Source: CAYNFP01 sp964492595 (GTDB taxonomy: Bacteria; Bacillota_I; Bacilli_A; RF39; UBA660). Taken from it: a stretch of DNA of 16,478 bases. Shown piece by piece: positions 6,433 to 13,360 of this stretch (position 1 is the stretch's first letter; every line of letters starts with the position of its first letter). Both the position numbers and the translations under genes were made by a program. Location: assembly GCA_964492595.1 (NCBI GenBank), contig CAZBKY010000017.1, positions 1-16,478 of the forward strand, written 5' to 3'. The notes beneath the pieces were generated by a model. It was not told the DNA's origin, ran no database searches, and saw only the letters and a program-made list of their open reading frames with translations.

Positions 6433-9021
6433 TTAAACTCCATTTTTTTTATTTTTTGATCTTAATATAAGTTTTCTTATTATATCAACAGGGATTACAC
6501 TAAACGAGATTAAAATCATTATTTGGAATTCAAAAAATGTAAGTCCTGTTGTCCTGAAAATCTCACCACCAAAATAGATTAAAATTATTTGAACTATTGC
6601 AATTAAAGATATTACCAGTAAAAATATCTTATTTTTCAATATATTGGCAAATATATTTATTCTATGAGTTCTTACATTAAATAAATTGAATATAGATAAA
6701 AAAATAAATAGTCCAAAAAATGCTGTCATTAAATATTTATCATTACTCCCAACCCTGAATAAATTATTTATTAAAGGGAGTTTTAAAAATAGTATACATA
6801 ATACTGAGGAGTATATTCCATCCCAGATAATTTGATTTATCATATACCCATTCATTATGGACTCTTCTTTAGGCTTTGGTAATTCTTTCATGTATTCAAC
6901 TATAGGTGCTTCATATGAAAATGCCAAGGCTGCAAGGGTATCCATAACCATATTGACCCACAGCATTTGTATTACTGTTATAGGAGATAATATTCCAAAA
7001 TATGGACCCACTATACTTAGAAGTACTGCACAAAAATTTATTGTTAACTGAAATATTATGAATTTTCTTATGCTTTTAAATACTGTTCTTCCAAATAATA
7101 TTGCAGATGAGATAGATAGAAAATTGTCATCCAATATTATAATATCAGATACTTCTTTTGCAACCTCACTTCCACTACCCATCGCAAAACCTACATCTGC
7201 TTTTTTTAAAGCCGGAGCATCATTTACCCCATCTCCAGTCATTCCTACAACAAGTCCCAGTTCCTGGCTCAATTTTACAAGCCTGTTTTTATCCTCGGGA
7301 AGACTTCTGGCAACAATTTTAAGTCTTGATAATATCTCTTTTACTTCTTTATCAGATAATTTATTCAACTCTTCACTTGTTAATACTACACTCTCACTAT
7401 CCAGCATATTTAATTCTTTTGCAATTCCTATTGCAGTCTCCTTAGCATCCCCTGTTATCATAATAGTTTTTATATTGGCACTTCTAACAAGATCTATTGC
7501 CTTATAAACATACTGTCTAATATTATCTTTTAAATAAATAAAACCTATTAAATATAAATCTTCAATATCCTTTGTAAGAGAAACGCATATCGCTAAAATT
7601 CTAACTCCACTTTCTGCGGATGATTTTAAACTGTTTATAATTTTTTCTTTATTTAATAATTCCTTTGTATTTCCATTTTTATCATAGTAACACTTACATT
7701 TATCAATTAATATTTCATAGGCACCTTTAACAAATGTCATCTCTTTTTTATAATCTAAAGTAATTGCGGAATATTTTTTTTTACTGTCAAAAGGAATTTT
7801 ATCTTTTATGATATATTTATAATTAATATTGCCGACAAATTCCAGTATAGCTTTATCGGTTGTATTTCCTCCAATAATATTTTCATCTTCAAACTCACTT
7901 TCATTATTATAAAATAAAGATAATGATATTAATTCTTTTAATTCACTATTTTTAATTTCCTTAATGCTTGTATAATAATTATCATCCACAGTTGTTAGCC
8001 CAATTGCCTTTAATTTCCCTTCTGTAAGAGTTCCAGTCTTGTCTGTAAAAAGAATATTTAGGCATCCCGCAGTTTCTATCCCTACCAGTTTTCTTACAAG
8101 AACATTATTTTTAAGCATTCTTTTCATGTTTGATGAGAGCACTAAAGTAATCATCATGGGAAGTCCTTCTGGAACGGCAACTACAATTATAGTGACAGCA
8201 AGAGTCAAAGCATAAAATATATGAGACAGTAAAAGCCCTGCATTAGTAATAAAATTACTTATTTTTATTAAATCAAAATTATTTTCTATTACAATTACAT
8301 TAAATAGATAAGATACAGAAACTAAAAATGAACTTATATATCCCACTTTACTTATAATGCCAGCTAGAGCTCTAAGTTTTAATTTTAATGGACTTTCTGG
8401 CGCGAAGTCTTGAACTGCAGAAGCTATTTTTCCATAATGAGTATTATCCCCTACACTTATTACTTTCATAATGCAATCTCCAGAAGCAGCGACTGACCCC
8501 ATATACAAAAAACTTTTTATATCCTTATTTTTTTCTTTAGATTCTCCTGTTAGTGAAGATTCATCCACACTTATGTTTCCTTTAATTATTACTCCATCTG
8601 CAGGAACCTTATCTCCGGATGATAAAAAAACAATATCTCCTACAACTATCTCATCAATATTTATTTCTATTTTTTTTAAATTTCTTTTGACCCTGCATTT
8701 AATTTTAGATGCCTCTTCTTGAAGTCTGGCAAAAGCTTTCTCACTTCCATATTCAGATATAGTAGAAATAAATGAAGCTAAAAAAATAGCTATGACTATT
8801 CCTACGGTTTCAAATATATTTGATTCTTTAAATAAAAATAATACTTTAATGGCAAGAGCTATTAAAAGAATTTTTATTATGGGATCATTTAATGATTCAA
8901 TTAAAAGATTAAAAAAAGTATTTCTTTTCTTATTAGTTAAAAGATTTTCTCCATATTTTCTTCTTGATTCTAAAACTTCTCTATCAGTTAAACCATTTTG
9001 AATATTAATAGTAATCACCAT
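6433..9021 (-). CDS. P-type Ca2+-transporting ATPase, type IIB (PMCA-like)
   Basis: 862 residues, a full-length P2-type ATPase that probably exports Ca2+ using ATP. N-terminal cation-ATPase domain (about 8-60); actuator TGES (158-161); M4 site VAVPEGLP with E285; phosphorylated Asp in DKTGT (D327); nucleotide-domain VKGA (431-434); TGD (523-525) and TGDGVNDAPAL (595-605) in the P domain; M5 QLTIN (N662); M6 WVNMVMDTLAAL with N690 and D694. M4 Glu plus M6 Asn/Asp make one Ca2+ site. M5 lacks the Glu of the second SERCA site and reads like plasma-membrane pumps, hence type IIB with a predicted single ion per cycle. There are about ten membrane segments. ATG at 9021 has no good SD, so the exact start is less certain. 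It is divergent from perR and upstream of the SDR. Mn2+ or another divalent ion cannot be excluded. Confidence 0.93.
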   Translation of the reverse strand: MVITINIQNGLTDREVLESRRKYGENLLTNKKRNTFFNLLIESLNDPIIKILLIALAIKVLFLFKESNIFETVGIVIAIFLASFISTISEYGSEKAFARLQEEASKIKCRVKRNLKKIEINIDEIVVGDIVFLSSGDKVPADGVIIKGNISVDESSLTGESKEKNKDIKSFLYMGSVAASGDCIMKVISVGDNTHYGKIASAVQDFAPESPLKLKLRALAGIISKVGYISSFLVSVSYLFNVIVIENNFDLIKISNFITNAGLLLSHIFYALTLAVTIIVVAVPEGLPMMITLVLSSNMKRMLKNNVLVRKLVGIETAGCLNILFTDKTGTLTEGKLKAIGLTTVDDNYYTSIKEIKNSELKELISLSLFYNNESEFEDENIIGGNTTDKAILEFVGNINYKYIIKDKIPFDSKKKYSAITLDYKKEMTFVKGAYEILIDKCKCYYDKNGNTKELLNKEKIINSLKSSAESGVRILAICVSLTKDIEDLYLIGFIYLKDNIRQYVYKAIDLVRSANIKTIMITGDAKETAIGIAKELNMLDSESVVLTSEELNKLSDKEVKEILSRLKIVARSLPEDKNRLVKLSQELGLVVGMTGDGVNDAPALKKADVGFAMGSGSEVAKEVSDIIILDDNFLSISSAILFGRTVFKSIRKFIIFQLTINFCAVLLSIVGPYFGILSPITVIQMLWVNMVMDTLAALAFSYEAPIVEYMKELPKPKEESIMNGYMINQIIWDGIYSSVLCILFLKLPLINNLFRVGSNDKYLMTAFFGLFIFLSIFNLFNVRTHRINIFANILKNKIFLLVISLIAIVQIILIYFGGEIFRTTGLTFFEFQIMILISFSVIPVDIIRKLILRSKNKKNGV

Positions 9022-9145
9022 TAAAATTTTATTAAACTAAACTTCTTTTAGAATAAGTTAAAATAAAAAATGCTATCTAATTGAATAATATATAAAACTG
9101 AAATTGATATATATCCACAGTTTTAAGTCTTTTAATAGTAAGGGG

Positions 9146-9173
9146 TTGACAATGATATATGTTTTGATATAAT
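9146..9173 (+). promoter_or_regulatory. Promoter of the perR-peroxiredoxin operon
   Basis: Perfect TTGACA (9146-9151), a 16-nt spacer and perfect TATAAT (9168-9173), the strongest promoter match in the window. The predicted start near 9180 falls inside the adjoining operator, so repressor binding would block initiation. Confidence 0.85.
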
Positions 9174-9176
9174 TTA

Positions 9177-9195
9177 ATTGATAATGATTATCAAT
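9177..9195 (+). promoter_or_regulatory. Fur-family operator (perfect 9-1-9 inverted repeat)
   Basis: ATTGATAATGATTATCAAT is a perfect inverted repeat. Its core TGATAATGATTATCA (9179-9193) equals the 7-1-7 Fur box consensus of Bacillus subtilis and differs from the PerR box (TTATAATNATTATAA) at one position per half. It overlaps the predicted start site and precedes the repressor gene, so autoregulation is likely. Confidence 0.85.
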
Positions 9196-9207
9196 AAGGA
9201 AAACTTT

Positions 9208-9585
9208 ATGAGGAATACACGTCAAAAAAAAATAATACTTGATACTTTGAATAATATAAATTGTCATCCTACTGCAGAGGAGTTATACGATTCTATATAT
9301 TCTATTTTTCCCGATATTGGAAAATCTACAATATATAGAAATTTGAAGTCTATGACAGATAAAGGCATCATCAGGAGATTGGAAATATCAGGTGATGTTC
9401 AAAGATATGACTTTTTAGACAATCATTATCATGGAAGATGTATATTGTGTAATAAAATAGTAGACATAGATATCCCTTATCAAAAAAAACTTGATAAACA
9501 ATTAACAAAAAAATATGATATTTTAGGACACGATATAGTTTTTAAAATAATATGCAATGAATGCAGAAAGGAGAAAAAATTATGA
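9208..9585 (+). CDS. perR: PerR-like Fur-family repressor
   Basis: 125 residues from ATG at 9208, chosen because AAGGA lies 7 nt upstream; a TTG at 9178 in the same frame lies inside the operator and is unlikely. The N-terminal winged helix has a recognition region around GKSTIYRNLKSM (38-49). Residues aligning with the regulatory Fe/Mn site of B. subtilis PerR are all present: H20 (CHPTA), D68 (YDF), H73 and H75 (HYH) and D86 (VDI). Asp at the last position is the feature that separates PerR from Fur, which has Glu. Structural zinc Cys pairs are C78/C81 and C116/C119. In PerR, H2O2 oxidises a ligand His and releases the DNA. The next gene, a peroxiredoxin coupled by an ATGA overlap, fits a peroxide regulon. 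The main doubt is the Fur-type operator sequence. Confidence 0.88.
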   Translation: MRNTRQKKIILDTLNNINCHPTAEELYDSIYSIFPDIGKSTIYRNLKSMTDKGIIRRLEISGDVQRYDFLDNHYHGRCILCNKIVDIDIPYQKKLDKQLTKKYDILGHDIVFKIICNECRKEKKL

Positions 9586-10262
9586 ATGAAGAGGTAATTG
9601 AAAGAATTCCTTTGATTGGAGATAAGGCACCAGAATTCAAGGCTAAAACTACACAGGGAGACATTCATTTTCCAAATGATTATGAAGGCAAATGGGTAAT
9701 TTTATTTTCTCATCCGGCAGATTTTACACCTGTATGCACTACAGAATTTATGACTTTTGCAACTATGGCAGAAGAGTTTAAAAGTATGAATACTGAGTTG
9801 GTTGGACTTTCTGTTGATTCTTTATATGCCCATATAGCATGGCTTAGAAAGATTCAGGAATTAGAGTGGAATAAAATGAAGAATGTTGAAGTTAAATTTC
9901 CTTTAATTGAGGACATAAAGATGGATGTTTCTAGAAAATATGGAATGATCCAGCCAAATCAATCTAGCACACAGGCAGTAAGAGCAGTTTTTGTAGTAGA
10001 TCCTAAAGGAATAATAAGAACAATACTATATTACCCTTTGAGTACAGGAAGAAATTTTGATGAACTAAGAAGAATAATACAGGCACTGCAAAAAGCAGAT
10101 AAAGATTCAGTTGCTACTCCGGCAGATTGGAGACCTGGAGAAGATGTTATAGTACCAACAGCTGGTTCTTGCGGAACTGCAAAAGAAAGAGTTGAAAGCA
10201 AGGATGAAAATCAATATTGTTTAGACTGGTTTATGTGTTTTAAAAAAGAAAAAAAACAATAA
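9582..10262 (+). CDS. Peroxiredoxin, Prx6-like with C-terminal Cys extension
   Basis: 226 residues. Reduces H2O2 and organic peroxides in the cytoplasm. The active site is PADFTPVC (45-52), with P45, T49 and peroxidatic C52; R134 fits the conserved catalytic Arg. A long C-terminal domain carries C197, C213 and C219. The six-residue spacing of C213 and C219 in QYCLDWFMCF matches the Cys pair near the end of archaeal-type peroxiredoxins such as the Aeropyrum enzyme, where one acts as resolving Cys. Start ATG at 9582 overlaps the perR stop (ATGA) and has AAAGGAG about 8 nt upstream; an in-frame ATG at 9561 lies upstream of that site and is unlikely. Translation is therefore coupled to perR and presumably induced by peroxide. 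The operon ends at the hairpin 10275-10307. Confidence 0.95.
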   Translation: MNEEVIERIPLIGDKAPEFKAKTTQGDIHFPNDYEGKWVILFSHPADFTPVCTTEFMTFATMAEEFKSMNTELVGLSVDSLYAHIAWLRKIQELEWNKMKNVEVKFPLIEDIKMDVSRKYGMIQPNQSSTQAVRAVFVVDPKGIIRTILYYPLSTGRNFDELRRIIQALQKADKDSVATPADWRPGEDVIVPTAGSCGTAKERVESKDENQYCLDWFMCFKKEKKQ

Positions 10263-10274
10263 CACATTGTAAAT

Positions 10275-10307
10275 AAAAAACAATTCAAATTTGATGGATT
10301 GTTTTTT
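10275..10307 (+). terminator. Rho-independent terminator of perR-peroxiredoxin
   Basis: 12-bp stem AAAAAACAATTC/GGATTGTTTTTT (one G-T pair) with a 9-nt loop; the 3' arm ends in six T. It lies 12 nt after the peroxiredoxin stop. Confidence 0.8.
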
Positions 10308-10401
10308 GTATGTAAAGACATTATTGCCCGATACATCCTACAGAAAATTTGCTTTTTTAAATTGATAAAAAGTGTTAAAATTAATTAAGAGGTAAATTGT
10401 T

Positions 10402-11328
10402 ATGAAGTTAAATGTGATTATTCCACTTTATAATGAAGAAGAATGTATAATTGATTTTTATAATGAAACTTCAAATGTGTTAAAAGATATTGATTATAAA
10501 CTTTTATTTATAAATGATGGGAGTACTGATAATTCTTTAAAAATATTAAAAGATATTTATGAAAATGATAAAAAAAGAGTGGGAATTATAACATTCTCCA
10601 GAAATTTTGGAAAAGAAAGTGCGATATATGCAGGTCTCGAATATTCAAATGCTGAATATACAGTAATCATAGACGCAGATATGCAACAAGATCCAAAATA
10701 CATAATAACTATGCTGAATAAATTAGAAAATGATGACGACATCGATAATGTTTGTATGGTTCAAAAACAAAAAAAGAAAAGATTGCTCCAAAATATTTTT
10801 TATAAAATTATAAATAAAATTTCTAAAGTAAATTTTGTAAATGGTGCATCGGATTTTAGAATGCTCAGAAAAAATGTTGTTAAAAGCATATTGTCTTTGT
10901 CAGAAAAAAATAGGTTCTCTAAAGGTTTTTTCTCCTGGGTAGGATATAATACTATATATTTAGAATATAAAGTAAAACCAAGAATAAAAGGTAAATCAAA
11001 ATGGGGATTTTTAAAATTGTTTAATTATGCGATAGATGGCTTTATAAATTTTTCTACTGCACCTTTGAAAATATCAATTTACTCTGGATTTATAACTGGA
11101 ATCGGTGCACTTGTATATTTTATTTACATAATCGTTAAAACTTTAATTTTAGGAAAAGATGTGCCTGGGTATGCTTCTACTATATCACTTGTTTTATTTT
11201 TTGGAGGCCTTCAATTAATATGTATTGGTGTGCTTGGAGAATACCTTGCTAAAACATATATGGAAACTAAAAATAGACCTATATATATAGAAAAGGAAAA
11301 AATAGGATTTAATGAAACTTTATTATAA
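10402..11328 (+). CDS. Family 2 glycosyltransferase, GtrB/polyprenyl-phosphate type
   Basis: 308 residues. Likely transfers a sugar from a nucleotide donor to a lipid carrier (undecaprenyl phosphate) at the inner face of the membrane. The GT-A fold starts at VIIPLYNEE (5-13); INDGSTD (37-43) binds the nucleotide; SRNFGKESA (66-74) follows; the DxD metal site is DAD (91-93), continuing MQQDP where relatives usually have LQDPP; KGKSKW (196-201) is the conserved acceptor-loop motif. Two C-terminal membrane segments (about 226-250 and 259-282) are typical of the GtrB group. AGAGG lies 9 nt before the ATG. The last 17 nt overlap the GtrA-like gene, so the two form one unit that makes and flips a lipid-linked sugar. 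Sugar and final acceptor are unknown; no third, acceptor-specific transferase lies beside it. Confidence 0.92.
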   Translation: MKLNVIIPLYNEEECIIDFYNETSNVLKDIDYKLLFINDGSTDNSLKILKDIYENDKKRVGIITFSRNFGKESAIYAGLEYSNAEYTVIIDADMQQDPKYIITMLNKLENDDDIDNVCMVQKQKKKRLLQNIFYKIINKISKVNFVNGASDFRMLRKNVVKSILSLSEKNRFSKGFFSWVGYNTIYLEYKVKPRIKGKSKWGFLKLFNYAIDGFINFSTAPLKISIYSGFITGIGALVYFIYIIVKTLILGKDVPGYASTISLVLFFGGLQLICIGVLGEYLAKTYMETKNRPIYIEKEKIGFNETLL

Positions 11329-11704
11329 AATAAAAAATATATTCTTTAGCAAAAACTTCATATTATTTGTAGTCATCGGATTCATCAACACTTTAATATA
11401 TAATGAATATTATCTTATAGGAATTAAATTTATTAATTACATTTTAGCAAGCATTACAGCTTATATAATCAGTATGACCCTTTCTTTTTTTATGAATACA
11501 ATCTATAATTTTAAAGTAAAACCTACATTAAAAAAGTATTTATTATTTCCATTAAGTGGAATACCTACGTTTATTTGTCAGACATTTGGATTATCTTTTT
11601 TAGTAGAGATTTGTAATATACAAAAAACTTATGTAGGACTAATTGCAAGTTTAATAGCTATACCTATTTCATTTATTGTAATGAAATATATTATAAAAAA
11701 ATGA
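11312..11704 (+). CDS. GtrA-like membrane protein (putative lipid-linked sugar flippase)
   Basis: 130 residues, the usual size for GtrA-like proteins, with four membrane segments at about 15-33, 40-61, 75-97 and 104-127. The first reads FILFVVIGFINTLIY, a typical start, and FFMNTIYNF after segment 2 matches the family's (F/L)N-x2-(W/Y)-x-F element. The proposed role of the family is to move polyprenyl-phosphate-linked sugars across the membrane. The start overlaps the glycosyltransferase gene by 17 nt with AGGA just upstream, so translation is probably coupled. The stop TGA lies in the following terminator stem. The pairing supports envelope glycan decoration, for example of teichoic acid or another surface polymer (inference). 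Confidence 0.88.
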   Translation: MKLYYKIKNIFFSKNFILFVVIGFINTLIYNEYYLIGIKFINYILASITAYIISMTLSFFMNTIYNFKVKPTLKKYLLFPLSGIPTFICQTFGLSFLVEICNIQKTYVGLIASLIAIPISFIVMKYIIKK

Positions 11705-11734
11705 TTAAATTTTATTAAATATTTAATCATTTTT
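11697..11734. terminator. Bidirectional Rho-independent terminator
   Basis: A 13-bp perfect stem (AAAATGATTAAAT at 11698-11710 with its complement 11721-11733), a 10-nt loop and A/T tracts on both sides. It lies between the convergent GtrA-like and surface-protein genes and can serve both. Confidence 0.8.
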
Positions 11735-11751
11735 ATTGGGTTTAAATATAT

Positions 11752-12849
11752 TTATCGTAGTAAATATGGGTCTTCTTTTGTACCGCTTCCACTGGAATAA
11801 ATTGCTTTTGTACTTAATTTTATCTTATATCTTACTTGTTTAGAAGTACTTGTCTTGCTTTCGTATACTCCACTTGTTGTTATGTAATATGCATAGGAAG
11901 TATTTTTAGAACTAGGTGTAATTGACCAAAATGAAATTTCATTATCTAATATAAAATTATAATTAGTACAAGTTTTATCTTCTAAAGTTTTACATTTTTC
12001 ATCCAAACTGGCCTGTATATAATCATAAACAGTTAATAATCCAATAGGATGTTCTTCTGTACTCATAACATTACATTCAACATTTCCAGTGTCTGTCATA
12101 AGTCTTTTCCCTACACATAATTTCTCATAAACAAGCTTGCTTTTTTCTGAGTCAGTAAATAATTCTCCTTCGGTATAGTCACTTTCCAAACTTTCTTTAA
12201 TTCTGCTTACATTATAGTCATTTATTCCATAATTACCTTCAGTTTCTGTATTGTATCTGTCATCCCATGTTTTTGCAACTGTTCTAAATTCTGATAATAA
12301 TACCAAATTATTGTTTTCATCTATGCCTAGTATTCTCCAGGGTTTTTGATTAATAAGCACATAATTGTTTTTTACTTCTCCCCTAAATACATATTTTGCA
12401 TTTATTTTATAAAGCCCCATACCTTCACTAACAACACTGTTATCTTCTAATACTTTATTATAAAGTTCTTTTGATTGATAAGCACTTCCGCAATCTAAAT
12501 ATGGCGTATATTCATAATTATTACCAATTTTTGTGACAACTACCTGTGCTGTACAGTTCTGTCCATCTTTTAATAAGTTTTCAAGGGGTTCAATAAATCC
12601 ACCAACTACTAGTGAATTGACTGTAACGGTACTAGTGTTTTTTTCTGTCACAGGTAAATAAGAATTATTTACATTATAGTAATTCTGAGCCGATTGAACC
12701 AACTTCTTTTCAAGCTGTTCATAATCATAATATGTTTTTTCTGTCAGTCTAACTATTATAGCAATAAATATAATTAGCCCTACAAGAGTACATACCCCTA
12801 TAATTGCTACTTTCAATGTTTTTTTATCAATATTTTTTAAAAAACTCAC
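11752..12849 (-). CDS. Membrane-anchored, Cys-paired surface protein of unknown function
   Basis: About 365-371 residues. A single N-terminal membrane segment (about 18-40 in the longest form, used for numbering) is followed by a pilin-like helix (YEQLEKKLVQSAQNYY, 49-64) and a beta-rich domain with C105/C126. A second domain begins YVFRGEVKNNYV and contains WRILGID (177-183), a pattern I recognise from large families of surface proteins in gut Bacilli; it holds C251/C265 and C292/C300 and ends in SGSGTKEDPYLL. The even, paired Cys suggest disulfides outside the cell. Start: an ATG at 12867 coincides with the predicted transcription start, so GTG at 12849, 6 nt after AGAGG (12856-12860), is preferred; ATG at 12852 is too close to the SD. 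Possible roles are adhesin or pilus-associated protein; this is not demonstrated. Confidence 0.72.
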   Translation of the reverse strand: MSFLKNIDKKTLKVAIIGVCTLVGLIIFIAIIVRLTEKTYYDYEQLEKKLVQSAQNYYNVNNSYLPVTEKNTSTVTVNSLVVGGFIEPLENLLKDGQNCTAQVVVTKIGNNYEYTPYLDCGSAYQSKELYNKVLEDNSVVSEGMGLYKINAKYVFRGEVKNNYVLINQKPWRILGIDENNNLVLLSEFRTVAKTWDDRYNTETEGNYGINDYNVSRIKESLESDYTEGELFTDSEKSKLVYEKLCVGKRLMTDTGNVECNVMSTEEHPIGLLTVYDYIQASLDEKCKTLEDKTCTNYNFILDNEISFWSITPSSKNTSYAYYITTSGVYESKTSTSKQVRYKIKLSTKAIYSSGSGTKEDPYLLR

Positions 12850-12871
12850 CATACACCTCTTTTTCATTTAT

Positions 12872-12900
12872 ATTATACATAATTTTTTATTATTTTTCTA
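12872..12900 (-). promoter_or_regulatory. Sigma-A-type promoter of the surface-protein gene
   Basis: On the minus strand, TAGAAA (12895-12900), a 17-nt spacer and a perfect TATAAT (12872-12877). Both hexamers and spacing equal those of the promoter at 2154-2182. It overlaps the 3' end of the HIT gene. The start near 12865 rules against the ATG at 12867. Confidence 0.6.
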
Positions 12901-13258
12901 TAAGTTTATTATATACTTCTTCATTACTTAAATTTAATTTTTTATCATATTTTGGAATTATATGGATGTGATAATGCTTTATCATTTGAGTGCTTCCATA
13001 ATTTACTATAACAGAAATGCCATCAGGTTGTAGCTTATTCATAACTAAACTCACCATATTTTTAACAATTTCGTTTAAATGAATACAAATATTTTTATTC
13101 ATATCCATAAGATCTATTATATGCTTTTTAGGTATTATAAGGACATGCCCGGGGGAATCTGGAAATTTATCCATAATAACAATACATGACTCATCTTCAT
13201 ATACTATATTTGAATCAACTTCTTTTTTAATAATCTTACAAAACAGGCATTCTTTCAT
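12890..13258 (-). CDS. HIT-family nucleotide hydrolase
   Basis: 122 residues. HIT proteins hydrolyse or transfer nucleoside phosphoramidates and dinucleoside polyphosphates. Visible: CLFCKII (4-10) at the N-terminus, with a CxxC pair common in HinT-like proteins; PGHVLIIPKKH (36-46); NYGSTQ (86-91); and the histidine triad HYHIHIIP with H95, H97 and H99, H97 being the expected nucleophile. The length fits bacterial HIT proteins, ending slightly short (YNKLIEK). AAGGAA lies 6 nt upstream of the ATG. A TATAAT on the minus strand (13294-13299) is a plausible -10, but no good -35 was found. It is divergent from the cysteine desulfurase; no functional link to its neighbours is evident. Confidence 0.95.
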   Translation of the reverse strand: MKECLFCKIIKKEVDSNIVYEDESCIVIMDKFPDSPGHVLIIPKKHIIDLMDMNKNICIHLNEIVKNMVSLVMNKLQPDGISVIVNYGSTQMIKHYHIHIIPKYDKKLNLSNEEVYNKLIEK

Positions 13259-13360
13259 AAGTTTTCCTTCATTCCCATTTTATCACATTTTTTATTATAA
13301 ATACACTTTTATTATATGAAGTTTTTTTTATAAATCATAACTTACCATAGAGGTGAAATA

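Noticed and set aside
6857..9001. Several plus-strand open frames across the ATPase gene
   Set aside because: Antisense shadows of a complete P-type ATPase; low-complexity Ser/Ile/Leu-rich translations without start signals.
9073..9267. Minus-strand 64-codon open frame over the perR promoter
   Set aside because: It crosses the promoter, operator and perR start, has no ribosome site, and its Ile/Tyr-rich product is typical of AT-rich non-coding DNA.
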